A stretch of DNA of 64,000 bases from contig JBEBGL010000001.1 in NCBI GenBank assembly GCA_040081465.1, positions 248,001 through 312,000 of the forward strand, given 5' to 3'. Source of the stretch: UBA668 sp040081465 (lineage in GTDB: Bacteria > Actinomycetota > Acidimicrobiia > Acidimicrobiales > Ilumatobacteraceae). Positions 16,476 through 25,079 of the stretch are shown piece by piece. The notes beneath the pieces are model-generated. The model searched no databases. It was not told the origin of the DNA and saw only the letters and a program-made list of their open reading frames with translations. The first letter of the stretch is position 1, and the number at the start of each line of letters is the position of its first letter. A program made the translations under genes and the position numbers.

Positions 16476-19358
16476 CTACGCGTTCGCGTACGCCTCTAGA
16501 GGTTCGCAGCTGCACATCAGGTTGCGGTCGCCGTACGCGCTGTCGATGCGCGACACCGGCGGGAAGTACTTACTCGCCCGCACTGACCGCAGCGGATACG
16601 CGCCCAACTCGCGCGGGTACGGCCGGTTCCATTCACCCAGCAGATCGTCGGCGGTATGCGGTGCCATCCGCAACGGACTTTCCTCCAACGGCCACTCGCC
16701 AGCCGCGACACGATTGATCTCGGCGCTGATCGCAAGCATCGCGTCGCAGAAGCGATCGAGTTCGTGCAGCGTCTCGCTCTCGGTTGGCTCGATCATCAGC
16801 GTGCCTGAAACAGGGAAGCTCATCGTCGGCGCGTGAAAGCCGAAGTCGATCAACCGCTTAGCAACGTCGTCGACCGTCACGCCTGTCGCCTTCGTAATGG
16901 CCCGAACGTCGACGATGCACTCGTGGCCAACGCGTCCGTGCTCGCCCATGTACAGCACAGGGAAGGCATCGTTCAGTCGGCTCGCTACATAGTTCGCATT
17001 CAGGATCGCGGCTGCAGTCGCAGCGCGCAGACCTTCGCCACCCATCAACGCGATGTACACCCACGAGATAGGAAGAATTCCCGCCGAACCGAACGGGGCC
17101 GCCGACACTGGACCGACCGCGGAAGCACCTGCAGCCGCGAGCGGGTGACCCGGCAGGAACGCCGCAAGGTGCGCACGCACTGCGACTGGCCCGACGCCCG
17201 GCCCGCCGCCGCCGTGGGGAATGCAGAACGTCTTGTGCAAGTTGAGGTGGCTGACATCGGCGCCGAACTTGCCCGGGCGAGCGAGCCCAACGAGTGCATT
17301 TAAGTTCGCGCCGTCGACGTACACCTGACCACCGAACTCGTGAACTAAATCGCAGATCTCGGTGATGCGCTCCTCGAACACGCCGTGAGTCGACGGATAC
17401 GTCACCATCGCCGCAGCCAACTGCGCACCGGCGGTTGCGGCATGTTTGCGCATGTCGTCGAGATCGATGTTGCCGGCGTCGTCGCAGGCGACAACGACCA
17501 CCTTCATCCCAGCCATCACCGCGCTAGCCGCGTTGGTGCCATGAGCACTCGACGGAATGAGGCACACCGTTCGCCCGGCATCGCCGCGGCTGTGGTGATA
17601 CGCCCGAATCGCTAACAGTCCAGCGAGTTCGCCCTGACTACCCGCGTTGGGCTGCAGGCTGACGGCGTCGTAACCGGTAATCGCAACCAGCATCGCTTCT
17701 AACTGATCGATCATCACGCGATAGCCAACGGTCTCGTCGTCGGGCGCGAAGGGATGCACGTTCGCGAACTCTGGCCAAGTGACCGGAACCATCTCGGCAG
17801 CAGCGTTCAACTTCATCGTGCATGACCCCAGCGGAATCATCGTCCGGTCGAGCGCTAGGTCTTTGTCCGCCAACCGGCGCAAGTACCGCAGCATCTCGTG
17901 CTCGGTGTGATGACTGTTGAACACACCCTGAGTAAGGAACTCAGTCGAGCGCCGAACCCGAATGCCGTCGTGCTCAGCGGCAACGTCGGCGCCAGCTTCA
18001 CCAGCACCAAACAGCGCCAGTACGCCGTTGACGACCGCAATCGTGGTGGTCTCGTCGAAGCTGAAGGCCACATGCCCTGCGTCGACACGGCGAAGATCGA
18101 GTCCTGTCTCGCGACCGGCTTCGACAACGGCATCCGCGTCACAAGCGACGCACAACGTGTCGAACCAACTGTCGTGTGCCAGCGTGCGACCTGCCGCACG
18201 AAGCGCAACCGCGGCGACGCTTGTCAGCCGATGGATGCGTTCGGCGATGCGCTGCAACCCCTGCGGCCCGTGCCAGCACGCGTACATGCTGGCCATGTTC
18301 GCCAGCAAGACCTGCGCGGTGCAGATGTTCGAAGTCGCCTTCTCGCGACGAATGTGTTGCTCGCGCGTTTGCAACGCGAGCCGCATTGCAGGGCGGCCTG
18401 CAGTGTCGGTGCTAACGCCAACCAGTCGGCCGGGAAGCGACCGCGCCATGGCCTCGCTCGTCGCGATGAATGCCGCGTGCGGACCACCGAAGCCCATCGG
18501 CACGCCAAAGCGTTGGGCGGAACCGATCGCGATGTCGGCACCCAACTCGCCTGGGGGAGTGATTGCAACGCACGCCAGCAGGTCGGTCGCAACGACTACG
18601 ACGGCACCCGCGGCGTGTGCGCGCTCGATGAGCCCGCGCCAGTCGGGCACGGCACCCGTCGACGTCGGCAGACTTAGGAGCAACCCGAATCCGGCCGGTA
18701 TGTCGTTGGCAAGCGCGGCATCGTCAACGATGGTGATGTCGATGCCTATAGGTTCAGCGCGCGTGCGCAGCACCGCGATCGTCTGCGGATGCGTATCGGC
18801 GTGCACGAGAAACGCATCGCTCTCGCTCTTTGAGATGCGCCGCGCCATCGTCATGGCTTCGGCCGCCGCAGTTGCCTCGTCAAGTAGCGACGCGTTGGCA
18901 AGCGCGAAGCCAGTGAGGTCGGCGACCATCGTCTGAAAATTCAGCAGCGCCTCGAGCCGGCCTTGGCTGATTTCTGGTTGATAGGGCGTGTACGCCGTGT
19001 ACCACGCCGGGTTCTCGAGCACGTTGCGCTGAATCACCGGTGGCGTGATCGTTCCGTAGTAGCCCTGGCCGATCAGGCTGGTGCGCGCAACATTGCGATC
19101 GGCAAGCGCGCGCAACTCGGCGAGCACGTCGGTCACGGTGCGGCTACCGGGCATCGGCAACGCGTCGGCCATGCGAATCGAGCGCGGCACTGTCTCGGCG
19201 AGCAACTCGTCAAGCGAGTTGGCACCAATCGTGCGCAGCATGTGCGCCTGTTCGTCCGGCGTGGGGCCGATGTGGCGGCCGACGAAGTCGTCGAGACCGA
19301 ACAGGTCGGCTAGTGCTGGGCGAGCGGAAGAAGAACTTGTCGTCACTCTTGTAGTCAC
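16476..19358 (-). CDS. gcvP: Glycine dehydrogenase (decarboxylating), P protein
   Basis: 960 residues, the usual length of the single-chain P protein. It decarboxylates glycine with PLP and passes methylamine to GcvH. N-terminal FVGRHIGPTPDEQAHML, GQGYYGT and YTPYQPEISQGRLE are typical; the PLP lysine lies in NLHKTFCIPHGGGGPG. The GTG at 19358 is chosen because AGGAGG lies 8 nt upstream; the open frame beyond it reads through the riboswitch and is not protein. Transcription starts far upstream and passes through a tandem glycine riboswitch, so glycine should raise expression. Confidence 0.96.
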   Translation of the reverse strand: MTTRVTTSSSSARPALADLFGLDDFVGRHIGPTPDEQAHMLRTIGANSLDELLAETVPRSIRMADALPMPGSRTVTDVLAELRALADRNVARTSLIGQGYYGTITPPVIQRNVLENPAWYTAYTPYQPEISQGRLEALLNFQTMVADLTGFALANASLLDEATAAAEAMTMARRISKSESDAFLVHADTHPQTIAVLRTRAEPIGIDITIVDDAALANDIPAGFGLLLSLPTSTGAVPDWRGLIERAHAAGAVVVVATDLLACVAITPPGELGADIAIGSAQRFGVPMGFGGPHAAFIATSEAMARSLPGRLVGVSTDTAGRPAMRLALQTREQHIRREKATSNICTAQVLLANMASMYACWHGPQGLQRIAERIHRLTSVAAVALRAAGRTLAHDSWFDTLCVACDADAVVEAGRETGLDLRRVDAGHVAFSFDETTTIAVVNGVLALFGAGEAGADVAAEHDGIRVRRSTEFLTQGVFNSHHTEHEMLRYLRRLADKDLALDRTMIPLGSCTMKLNAAAEMVPVTWPEFANVHPFAPDDETVGYRVMIDQLEAMLVAITGYDAVSLQPNAGSQGELAGLLAIRAYHHSRGDAGRTVCLIPSSAHGTNAASAVMAGMKVVVVACDDAGNIDLDDMRKHAATAGAQLAAAMVTYPSTHGVFEERITEICDLVHEFGGQVYVDGANLNALVGLARPGKFGADVSHLNLHKTFCIPHGGGGPGVGPVAVRAHLAAFLPGHPLAAAGASAVGPVSAAPFGSAGILPISWVYIALMGGEGLRAATAAAILNANYVASRLNDAFPVLYMGEHGRVGHECIVDVRAITKATGVTVDDVAKRLIDFGFHAPTMSFPVSGTLMIEPTESETLHELDRFCDAMLAISAEINRVAAGEWPLEESPLRMAPHTADDLLGEWNRPYPRELGAYPLRSVRASKYFPPVSRIDSAYGDRNLMCSCEPLEAYANA

Positions 19359-19409
19359 TTGGGAAGCCTCCTGGCCTTGAACTGATGGCGCGCTTGAGTT
19401 GCTTCCCCC

Positions 19410-19605
19410 GCTGTCATTGTTGCCTGAGAGCTTTCTCCGTGAACGAACAAATGTCGTTCGCGAATTTCCCCTTCGGCGAGCCGGCGAACCGACTTCTTTC
19501 CAGCGTTGCCACACTCGGTCGGTCCGTTTGCCTGAGAGATTCCGGGGAGGTTGCTCCTTCGGCGCCCCGACGTTGGCAACGTCGGTGGCTCTCCCGGCCG
19601 AGTGT
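19410..19605 (-). ncRNA. Tandem glycine riboswitch upstream of gcvP
   Basis: Read on the minus strand, two glycine aptamers follow one another. Aptamer 1 has the conserved CGCCGAAGGAGCAA and AATCTCTCAGGCAAA segments and is closed by ACACTCGG pairing with CCGAGTGT. Aptamer 2 has GGAAAGA, CGCCGAAGGGGAAA and GCTCTCAGGCAACAATGACAG and is closed by GCTG/CAGC. The gcvP GTG follows about 50 nt downstream after an AGGAGG site. In known examples of this class glycine binding turns gcv genes on. I see no obvious terminator, so the mode (translational or Rho-dependent) is open. Confidence 0.93.
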
Positions 19606-19618
19606 TGCGGCAGCAACC

Positions 19619-19641
19619 ACCATACCTCGTTCCGTTATGGT
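19619..19641. promoter_or_regulatory. Inverted pair of TATGGT -10 hexamers (gcvP / SCO6745-like gene)
   Basis: Minus-strand TATGGT (19624-19619) would start the riboswitch RNA near 19612, just before aptamer 1. An identical TATGGT on the plus strand (19636-19641) ends 6 nt before the ATG at 19648, giving a leaderless message. The two hexamers form a perfect inverted repeat with an 11-bp gap. Confidence 0.6.
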
Positions 19642-19647
19642 CGCCGG

Positions 19648-20385
19648 ATGAGCCCAATCGCGACCAGCGTCAAATCGCTGACGGTGCCGATCGGATACCT
19701 CGGTGGCCAGTGGATGCTGCACCCGGAAGTGCTCAAGCCGTGCCGCGACTTCGGGTACCCCCACGGCTACGCGTACTACGTCGCTGGCCGAGGTGGAGTA
19801 CTCGGCGACGTCGATTCGGATGTGATCGCTGCGTCGTTTGGATTCTTCGAGCCGTCGCTCGTGCGCTTGATGTGGGATCTCGGAGTCGCCGTTGAAGGAG
19901 CCGCCGCAGCCGCCAAGCGCTACGGGGATGCGTGCGCACAGTTCGGCCGTACACGTTTGGCTGGCTTCGAAGGTGCCGAGCGTGTAAGCGAGTTAGCGGC
20001 CCGCGTAGCGGACAGCGTGGACATCACTGGGCTGCCTCTGTTTGCCGGCTGGCGCGCGCAGCCACGACCAGAAGATGCAGCAGGGAGCGCGGCGTTTCTG
20101 ATGCACGTGCTACGCGAGCTTCGCGGAGGAGTCCACCTCGTGGCGGTCGTTGCGACCGGCCTCGGACCACGCGCCGCGGTGTTCGCTTCCGGCGGCGCTG
20201 AAAGGGCAAAACAACTCGGTTGGGCCGAGCCCTATGACGACCTCGCAGAAGTAACGAAGAAGCCAGCGGAAGACCTCACCGACGAAGTCTTGACTCGTCT
20301 TTACAGCGCCGTGCTCAGCGACGACGAAGCCGCTGAGCTGGCGCGATTGGTTGCAGATATGCGCGCGCACTTCGAAGCCAAATAG
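19648..20385 (+). CDS. SCO6745-family protein (predicted helix-turn-helix)
   Basis: 245 residues, largely helical. The N-terminal half (GYLGGQWMLHPEVLKPCRDFGY, then FGFFEPSLV) and the C-terminal LSDDEAAELARLVADMR resemble the actinobacterial SCO6745 family. A DNA-binding role is predicted for that family by annotation only; I see no clear catalytic motif. The ATG at 19648 has TATGGT ending 6 nt upstream. It converges with the lipoprotein gene 8 nt away. Confidence 0.65.
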   Translation: MSPIATSVKSLTVPIGYLGGQWMLHPEVLKPCRDFGYPHGYAYYVAGRGGVLGDVDSDVIAASFGFFEPSLVRLMWDLGVAVEGAAAAAKRYGDACAQFGRTRLAGFEGAERVSELAARVADSVDITGLPLFAGWRAQPRPEDAAGSAAFLMHVLRELRGGVHLVAVVATGLGPRAAVFASGGAERAKQLGWAEPYDDLAEVTKKPAEDLTDEVLTRLYSAVLSDDEAAELARLVADMRAHFEAK

Positions 20386-20393
20386 CTGGCGGC

Positions 20394-21173
20394 CTATAGC
20401 TCGCAGTCGCCGCCTTCGGTGTCAAACGGCGCCTCGCCGGCGTACATCGCTGTGACTTTCGTGAAGCTCGGATCAGGAAGCACCTGTGTATCGCCGGCCT
20501 CGTTCAGCCATTGGTGACCATCGCTAAACAGATCGAGAAATACGCCGTCGATGTCGCCTTGGCCCGTTGTCCTACAAGTAGCAAACGCGTTCATGTCCGG
20601 AAACTCGCTCCATGAACTACCGATCGTGACACCGGCGAGCGACCGCAATGCTGCCGTCGGGTCGTCGTAGCGCCAGCCGACGAAGGACAGCAACGCCTCG
20701 GCCTCACCGCCGAGGTTCACACAAAGGCTAGAAACCCAGCAGACCGTTCTGCCGACGGGGAAGTGATAGCCAACCCGCCCAACGTCCATGAAAACTCCCG
20801 AGTCCACGAGGCTGAAATCGGTGTAGTTCACGACAACGTCGCTGACTGGGGCACCCAGTTCAGCCGTTATCGCGCTGATCAACGCGGCCGGCGCGTCGCC
20901 GAACACGAACGAGCCGATGCCATCCTTTTTCAGTGCGAGCGCGGGCAGGGCGGGAACGGTCGGCGCGGGAACGCTAGGTGCAGTTTCCGGAACCGTCGCC
21001 TCGGGCGCGGTGGTTGCGGGGACGGTGTCCACCGGCACGGTGGTCGTGACATCCGACGAAGACGTGGTGACAGCTCCGGAATCACGGGTATCTGTGCACC
21101 CACCCCCGAGTGCCAGAACAACCGCCAGTCCAAGAGTGGAAGTAATTGACTGTTTCGTGGGGGTGCAATGCAC
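20394..21173 (-). CDS. Predicted lipoprotein, paralogue family A (third gene of the LAL-linked operon)
   Basis: 259 residues, no recognised family. A signal sequence ends at LALGGGC (Cys26), a lipobox with a weak -3 position; a Thr/Pro/Val-rich linker to about residue 75 follows. The mature domain has KKDGIGSFVFG, VCWVSSLCVNLGG, FVGWRYDD and a C-terminal Cys. The same sequence of motifs occurs in the two lipoproteins at 43720-44379 and 44449-45219. The GTG at 21173 is chosen because GAAGGAG lies 6 nt upstream. It is the last gene of the transcript that begins at 24997. Function unknown; a ligand-binding or wall-anchored role outside the membrane is inferred. Confidence 0.75.
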   Translation of the reverse strand: MHCTPTKQSITSTLGLAVVLALGGGCTDTRDSGAVTTSSSDVTTTVPVDTVPATTAPEATVPETAPSVPAPTVPALPALALKKDGIGSFVFGDAPAALISAITAELGAPVSDVVVNYTDFSLVDSGVFMDVGRVGYHFPVGRTVCWVSSLCVNLGGEAEALLSFVGWRYDDPTAALRSLAGVTIGSSWSEFPDMNAFATCRTTGQGDIDGVFLDLFSDGHQWLNEAGDTQVLPDPSFTKVTAMYAGEAPFDTEGGDCEL

Positions 21174-21223
21174 GGCGAACTCCTTCAGTAACGGCCGTAT
21201 TGGCCTCGTGGCTGATTTGAACC

Positions 21224-24007
21224 TCACGGGATACGCCTAAGGGTGACCTCGACGACGGCACCGTTGTCGGACTCGAACTGACGAACCAGCGTTGTGACGC
21301 CATCCCAGTGCACCCAAGCCGCGACGCGTATCACCCTGCGAGTGTTCATAGTGTGCGCACAGCTCGGCTCATACGACATGGTGAAGTCGATCGCTACGTC
21401 GCCGGCAACGGGTAGTCCGCTCGCCAACGAATCGGCTCCCCAAAAATCGCATCCGACCCACTGGACTCCTGCGCTCGACGTAGGTCCGACGATCAGTCGG
21501 CCGGTCACGTTTTCCATTCGGGGCGCGAGACGGTTGTTGCTGTCGCTGCCCGCAGAACTCCACCGCACCACCACGGCCTCCGCCGCCCACCCGTAACCGT
21601 TGGCCACAGGCGCACGATCGGTAGTCGCACTCAGCCGCGACGTGCGCGCCGAGTATGGATAGCTAGCGACGGGGTCAGCATCGAGGTCGACGGCAAGTAG
21701 AACGTCGAACTCGTAGGTGGTTCCCGGACAAAGCCCCGAGACGGTGATCGTCTTGCGGTCGCTAAGAGTGATGTTGTGGACCGACACCTGTGGGCATTGC
21801 TCTTCCGTCGCATAACGCGCCCGCGCGGTGACGTCGACGCCGACAGGGCGGTCGATTCGCAAGTGCACGTCAATTGCCGTCGTCGGGTTGGCCGTATTTG
21901 GCGTTGCATAGGCACCGACCACATCGAGCACTGGCTCGAGCGCGTAGGTTGCCTCGGTCACGGGCGGCGGCGGTGTAGAGACTCCCCATGGGTCGATACT
22001 CCAACGTCGGGTGTCGCGGTCGCCGAAGTGCCTCGGGCCGACCGGAACAAGCTGAGGCAGATCCGCATACGGTTTGCGGATGATCTGAACATCAACCCAC
22101 CTCTCCTGATCATCGACGCCGCGGCGCATGTTGACTCGATGAGTCTCAGGGTTGAAGCAGACATTCGATGCACAGCCACGGTTGTCGATGGTGAACGTGA
22201 CTCGGCCGTTGTACGCCTGGAATGTGACTGTGCCCTCGGGCGGCGGCGGACCAGGGTCGTAGTTAACGTGGAGCGTGACCGGCTCTGGTGGCACGAACAG
22301 CGGCGCGTGCAGCACACAGCGCAACGTGCCCGAACTCAAGACGCGTTCGTTAAAGCAGCTTGCGAGCAGCGCCGCACTTGGGTCGACCCAGCCGAGGCGG
22401 ACGGCGCTGAGGTCAATGTCGGGCGATGCAGCAGTCACCCGAATTTCGGTTGAACCCGATAGTGGCGGCACGACAGTGTGCTGCTCGATCGCCTGTATCT
22501 GACGGTCATCAATGGAGCTAGCACTTTGCGTCACCCAATGGATGCACAAGGCGAGCGTTTCACCCGCACCGAGATATCCCGTAAAAGTCAAGGGGATGAC
22601 CGCCTCACGCGTCCCGAGGATCGCCGGATCGGGGTCCCAGTAGCGTGTGCGAATCAACTGGCGGCTGACAGGGACGGGTTGCAACACAGCACTCAACGGA
22701 TTGACGTCTTCGCAGCTGATGCCGGCCGGATAGAGCGCAGCAACCACGATGCCGGCACGACCGTCGCTGACGCCGTCCAAGCCCTGAGTTTCAACGTAGA
22801 CCGGCGCACGCACTTCGATGGTCTGGTCGTCCAGCGGCTCGATCCGGACACCAGCACGACGAAGCTGCTCACTCCCTGGGTAATACGGAGAACCCTTGCT
22901 GAACCAGATCGTCATGGGATCGAAAAAATCTGCCCCAAGCCGTGGAAGATCGATCTGCAGTCGAGGGTAGATGGTGCAGCTGTATTCAGGCTGACCGCAG
23001 TCGGCCTCCAACGGTCGCAGACTGTCCAGCGGCACCAACGCACAATGTGGGACCGGTGGAATTGACACGCCTGCATCAAAGGCCCGATGCCAAGCACTGA
23101 ATCCTGCATCGGACACCTTCAACGTGTGAGCGGTTCTGAACCTCACAACCACCGCGGCTGATAGCGGTGGGTACTCGGGGCCTCTGGGCCACGTGACGTT
23201 TACGGTCCCTTCGACCGGTTGGTTGAAAAACATGGCGAACATGAGGTCGCGAGTGCGGTCGTAGTTTGGGAGCTGGCGTCGACATTCGGGCGCGGCGAAG
23301 TCGATCCAGCGCACTTCCTTGGCACCGAGGTATTGCAGCGGCGGCGTCGCCCGGTCGGCGAGAATTGTGCCGCTGATCCCGTCGGTACACCCGTCGTCAC
23401 TTATCGTGCACGGATCCACGAACGCCGGAACGCCAGCGGCACCTGATCCGCCACCCGTACGCACCGGAACCAGCGGTCGTGCCGGACTGTCGACCGCGAC
23501 CGCAGAGTCACTGAGGTTGATGGCCGTGGCCGCCAGGTCGTAGAGCCGACCTGTTGGAGTTGCCGGTGCTGCTACATCGGGCAACGACACCTGCGCCGGC
23601 GGAGTGCCAGTGACCCCAGCCTCCGGATCGGGTGTGAGGTCGGGCGCGCCGCCCGGGTTCGGCACGATCGGTCCTGCCGCAATCGTCGGCACACCGACGA
23701 GCCGATCGGATTGCACGGCAACGCCGTCGGCAGTCGTTTCTTGTGGATAAACCGCGTCGTTCAACGCAGCCCCCGAGTCAGGTGGAAGGTCGGCAAGATC
23801 TATGGTTTGCCCGTCGGACAGCACCACCGTCGTCGCCTGTTCCACTTCTGTGGCTGACGGTACGGCGCGATCGTTCTCGTCCGGCCGAAGATTGAAACCC
23901 AGGCCGATACCGCCGGCCAGAGTCGCGATGGCCGCGACGGCCGCGAGCAACCTGTTCGGTCGCTTTGGTCGCCTCGATGGGTTGCTTGATGGGGAATCTG
24001 TACTCAT
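21224..24007 (-). CDS. 927-residue secreted or membrane-anchored protein of unknown function
   Basis: No recognised family over most of its length. Basic N-terminus, one transmembrane helix (about 19-38, RLLAAVAAIATLAGGIGLGF), a Pro/Thr-rich stretch to about 200, then a large beta-rich region with scattered cysteine pairs. A fibronectin-type-III-like stretch (VSGLCPGTTYEFDVLLAV) lies in the C-terminal third. The topology suggests an extracellular body with a short cytoplasmic tail. The ATG has AAGGAG 8 nt upstream, and that site overlaps the stop of the preceding gene, so the two are coupled. It lies between a membrane SH3/Ig-like protein gene and a lipoprotein gene. Confidence 0.8.
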   Translation of the reverse strand: MSTDSPSSNPSRRPKRPNRLLAAVAAIATLAGGIGLGFNLRPDENDRAVPSATEVEQATTVVLSDGQTIDLADLPPDSGAALNDAVYPQETTADGVAVQSDRLVGVPTIAAGPIVPNPGGAPDLTPDPEAGVTGTPPAQVSLPDVAAPATPTGRLYDLAATAINLSDSAVAVDSPARPLVPVRTGGGSGAAGVPAFVDPCTISDDGCTDGISGTILADRATPPLQYLGAKEVRWIDFAAPECRRQLPNYDRTRDLMFAMFFNQPVEGTVNVTWPRGPEYPPLSAAVVVRFRTAHTLKVSDAGFSAWHRAFDAGVSIPPVPHCALVPLDSLRPLEADCGQPEYSCTIYPRLQIDLPRLGADFFDPMTIWFSKGSPYYPGSEQLRRAGVRIEPLDDQTIEVRAPVYVETQGLDGVSDGRAGIVVAALYPAGISCEDVNPLSAVLQPVPVSRQLIRTRYWDPDPAILGTREAVIPLTFTGYLGAGETLALCIHWVTQSASSIDDRQIQAIEQHTVVPPLSGSTEIRVTAASPDIDLSAVRLGWVDPSAALLASCFNERVLSSGTLRCVLHAPLFVPPEPVTLHVNYDPGPPPPEGTVTFQAYNGRVTFTIDNRGCASNVCFNPETHRVNMRRGVDDQERWVDVQIIRKPYADLPQLVPVGPRHFGDRDTRRWSIDPWGVSTPPPPVTEATYALEPVLDVVGAYATPNTANPTTAIDVHLRIDRPVGVDVTARARYATEEQCPQVSVHNITLSDRKTITVSGLCPGTTYEFDVLLAVDLDADPVASYPYSARTSRLSATTDRAPVANGYGWAAEAVVVRWSSAGSDSNNRLAPRMENVTGRLIVGPTSSAGVQWVGCDFWGADSLASGLPVAGDVAIDFTMSYEPSCAHTMNTRRVIRVAAWVHWDGVTTLVRQFESDNGAVVEVTLRRIP

Positions 24008-24019
24008 GGGTTCGTCTCC

Positions 24020-24997
24020 TTAGCCGATGCAAACGGGCGCAGACGCCCGAATCTCGATGTTGAATTGCGAGGCCGTTTGATTGCCGAGGGAATCGCGAGC
24101 GGTGACGGTGACCGTCATGGTGCTGGTGCCGGATTGCGGCGCGAACGCGTCGATCGTGCCAATCGTCCACCGGAGCGAACCGCTCGGCACGACGAGCACG
24201 TCGAGCGTCTCGCCATTGGTGCCGACGTACGTCGCAACCAACGAGACCACTGTCGTCGGAGCGCTCGGATCGCTGAGCTGAACGGTGACCTCCAGTTCAT
24301 CCTCGTCGGAACATGGAAACACCCCCGATCCGGTGTAGATGTAGGTGCGCTCCGGTTGCAGGTTGATCGTCGGACCAGTCACGTCCACTGGTGCCAAAAC
24401 CGTCGTCGTTACCGCGTCGACAGTCGAACTCGGCGGCGTCTCTGTCGGTAGCGCCGCGTCGATCGCAGTTGCATCGGCAACTTCGCAGTCGACAACGGGA
24501 AGTCCGGCGACGGCCTCATCGGGTACGACATCAACGGCTATCACCCACGCAGCGCGCCCGGGCTGGCTCGGGTGCTGAATCGCCAGGTATCCGCCCGCAC
24601 GACCGATCACCCACACACGGTCGCCGCGGTGCAACTGACCTATAGACCCGCCACCACGAGCCGGGCAATCGATCATGTCGACGGCGTCCGATGCGAATGC
24701 CGATGGAGTTGTTCCAGAACTTCCCGCGGCCACGTATCCGATGCCGGCACCCGCGACTGCCAGAGTCGCGGCCACCAACGCCATTTTCAACGGGCTGGCG
24801 CCGAGGCGTGTCGCCGAGGGACCGAGTAACGAAGCAAGCGTCGGCTCGGCCTGTCGCTGCAGAGCACGATCGATTCGCGTGAGATCCTCGGCACCCAGGT
24901 TGTAGGACTTCAGCGCGCTCGCTGGATCGCTGACGAGCGAGTTCCGAAACGCATCGTCGCCGCTGATGCGACGCAGGACTTCATCAATATCTGCCAT
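24020..24997 (-). CDS. Membrane protein with leader-peptide-like N-terminus, SH3-like and Ig-like parts
   Basis: 325 residues. Residues 1-50 (ending FRNSLVSDPASALKSYNLGAED) resemble the short helical domain of Nif11/Franean1_4349-type RiPP precursors. A transmembrane helix follows (about 71-92, ending GAGIGYVAAG), then an SH3-like segment (GQLHRGDRVWVIGRAGGYLAI), a Thr/Pro linker and a C-terminal Ig-like beta domain (DELEVTVQLSD, TMTVTVTARDSLGN). Topology predicts a cytoplasmic helical domain and an extracellular SH3/Ig part. It is the first gene of three after the LuxR-type regulator, with an 82-bp gap that carries repeats. The family resemblance of the N-terminus is my reading from pattern only. 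Confidence 0.72.
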   Translation of the reverse strand: MADIDEVLRRISGDDAFRNSLVSDPASALKSYNLGAEDLTRIDRALQRQAEPTLASLLGPSATRLGASPLKMALVAATLAVAGAGIGYVAAGSSGTTPSAFASDAVDMIDCPARGGGSIGQLHRGDRVWVIGRAGGYLAIQHPSQPGRAAWVIAVDVVPDEAVAGLPVVDCEVADATAIDAALPTETPPSSTVDAVTTTVLAPVDVTGPTINLQPERTYIYTGSGVFPCSDEDELEVTVQLSDPSAPTTVVSLVATYVGTNGETLDVLVVPSGSLRWTIGTIDAFAPQSGTSTMTVTVTARDSLGNQTASQFNIEIRASAPVCIG

Positions 24998-25039
24998 GAC
25001 ACAAGTGGACCCCGGCGGCCCTCAAGCGTCAACGGAGAA

Positions 25040-25066
25040 CGGTACACATTGACGTGTGACCGGTAC
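25040..25066. promoter_or_regulatory. Candidate operator before the three-gene envelope operon
   Basis: The gap between the LAL regulator and the operon holds two direct CGGTAC repeats 21 bp apart (25040-25045 and 25061-25066), about two helical turns. Between them is the inverted repeat CACA-N6-TGTG (25045-25058). On the coding strand TACCGT can serve as a -10 hexamer, giving a leader of about 40-50 nt. Binding by the adjacent LuxR-type protein is inference. Confidence 0.45.
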
Positions 25067-25079
25067 TCAATCACGCGAT

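Noticed and set aside
19359..19616. 86-residue N-terminal extension of gcvP
   Set aside because: It is the translated riboswitch; the AGGAGG-GTG at 19358 is the start and the P protein has normal length from there.
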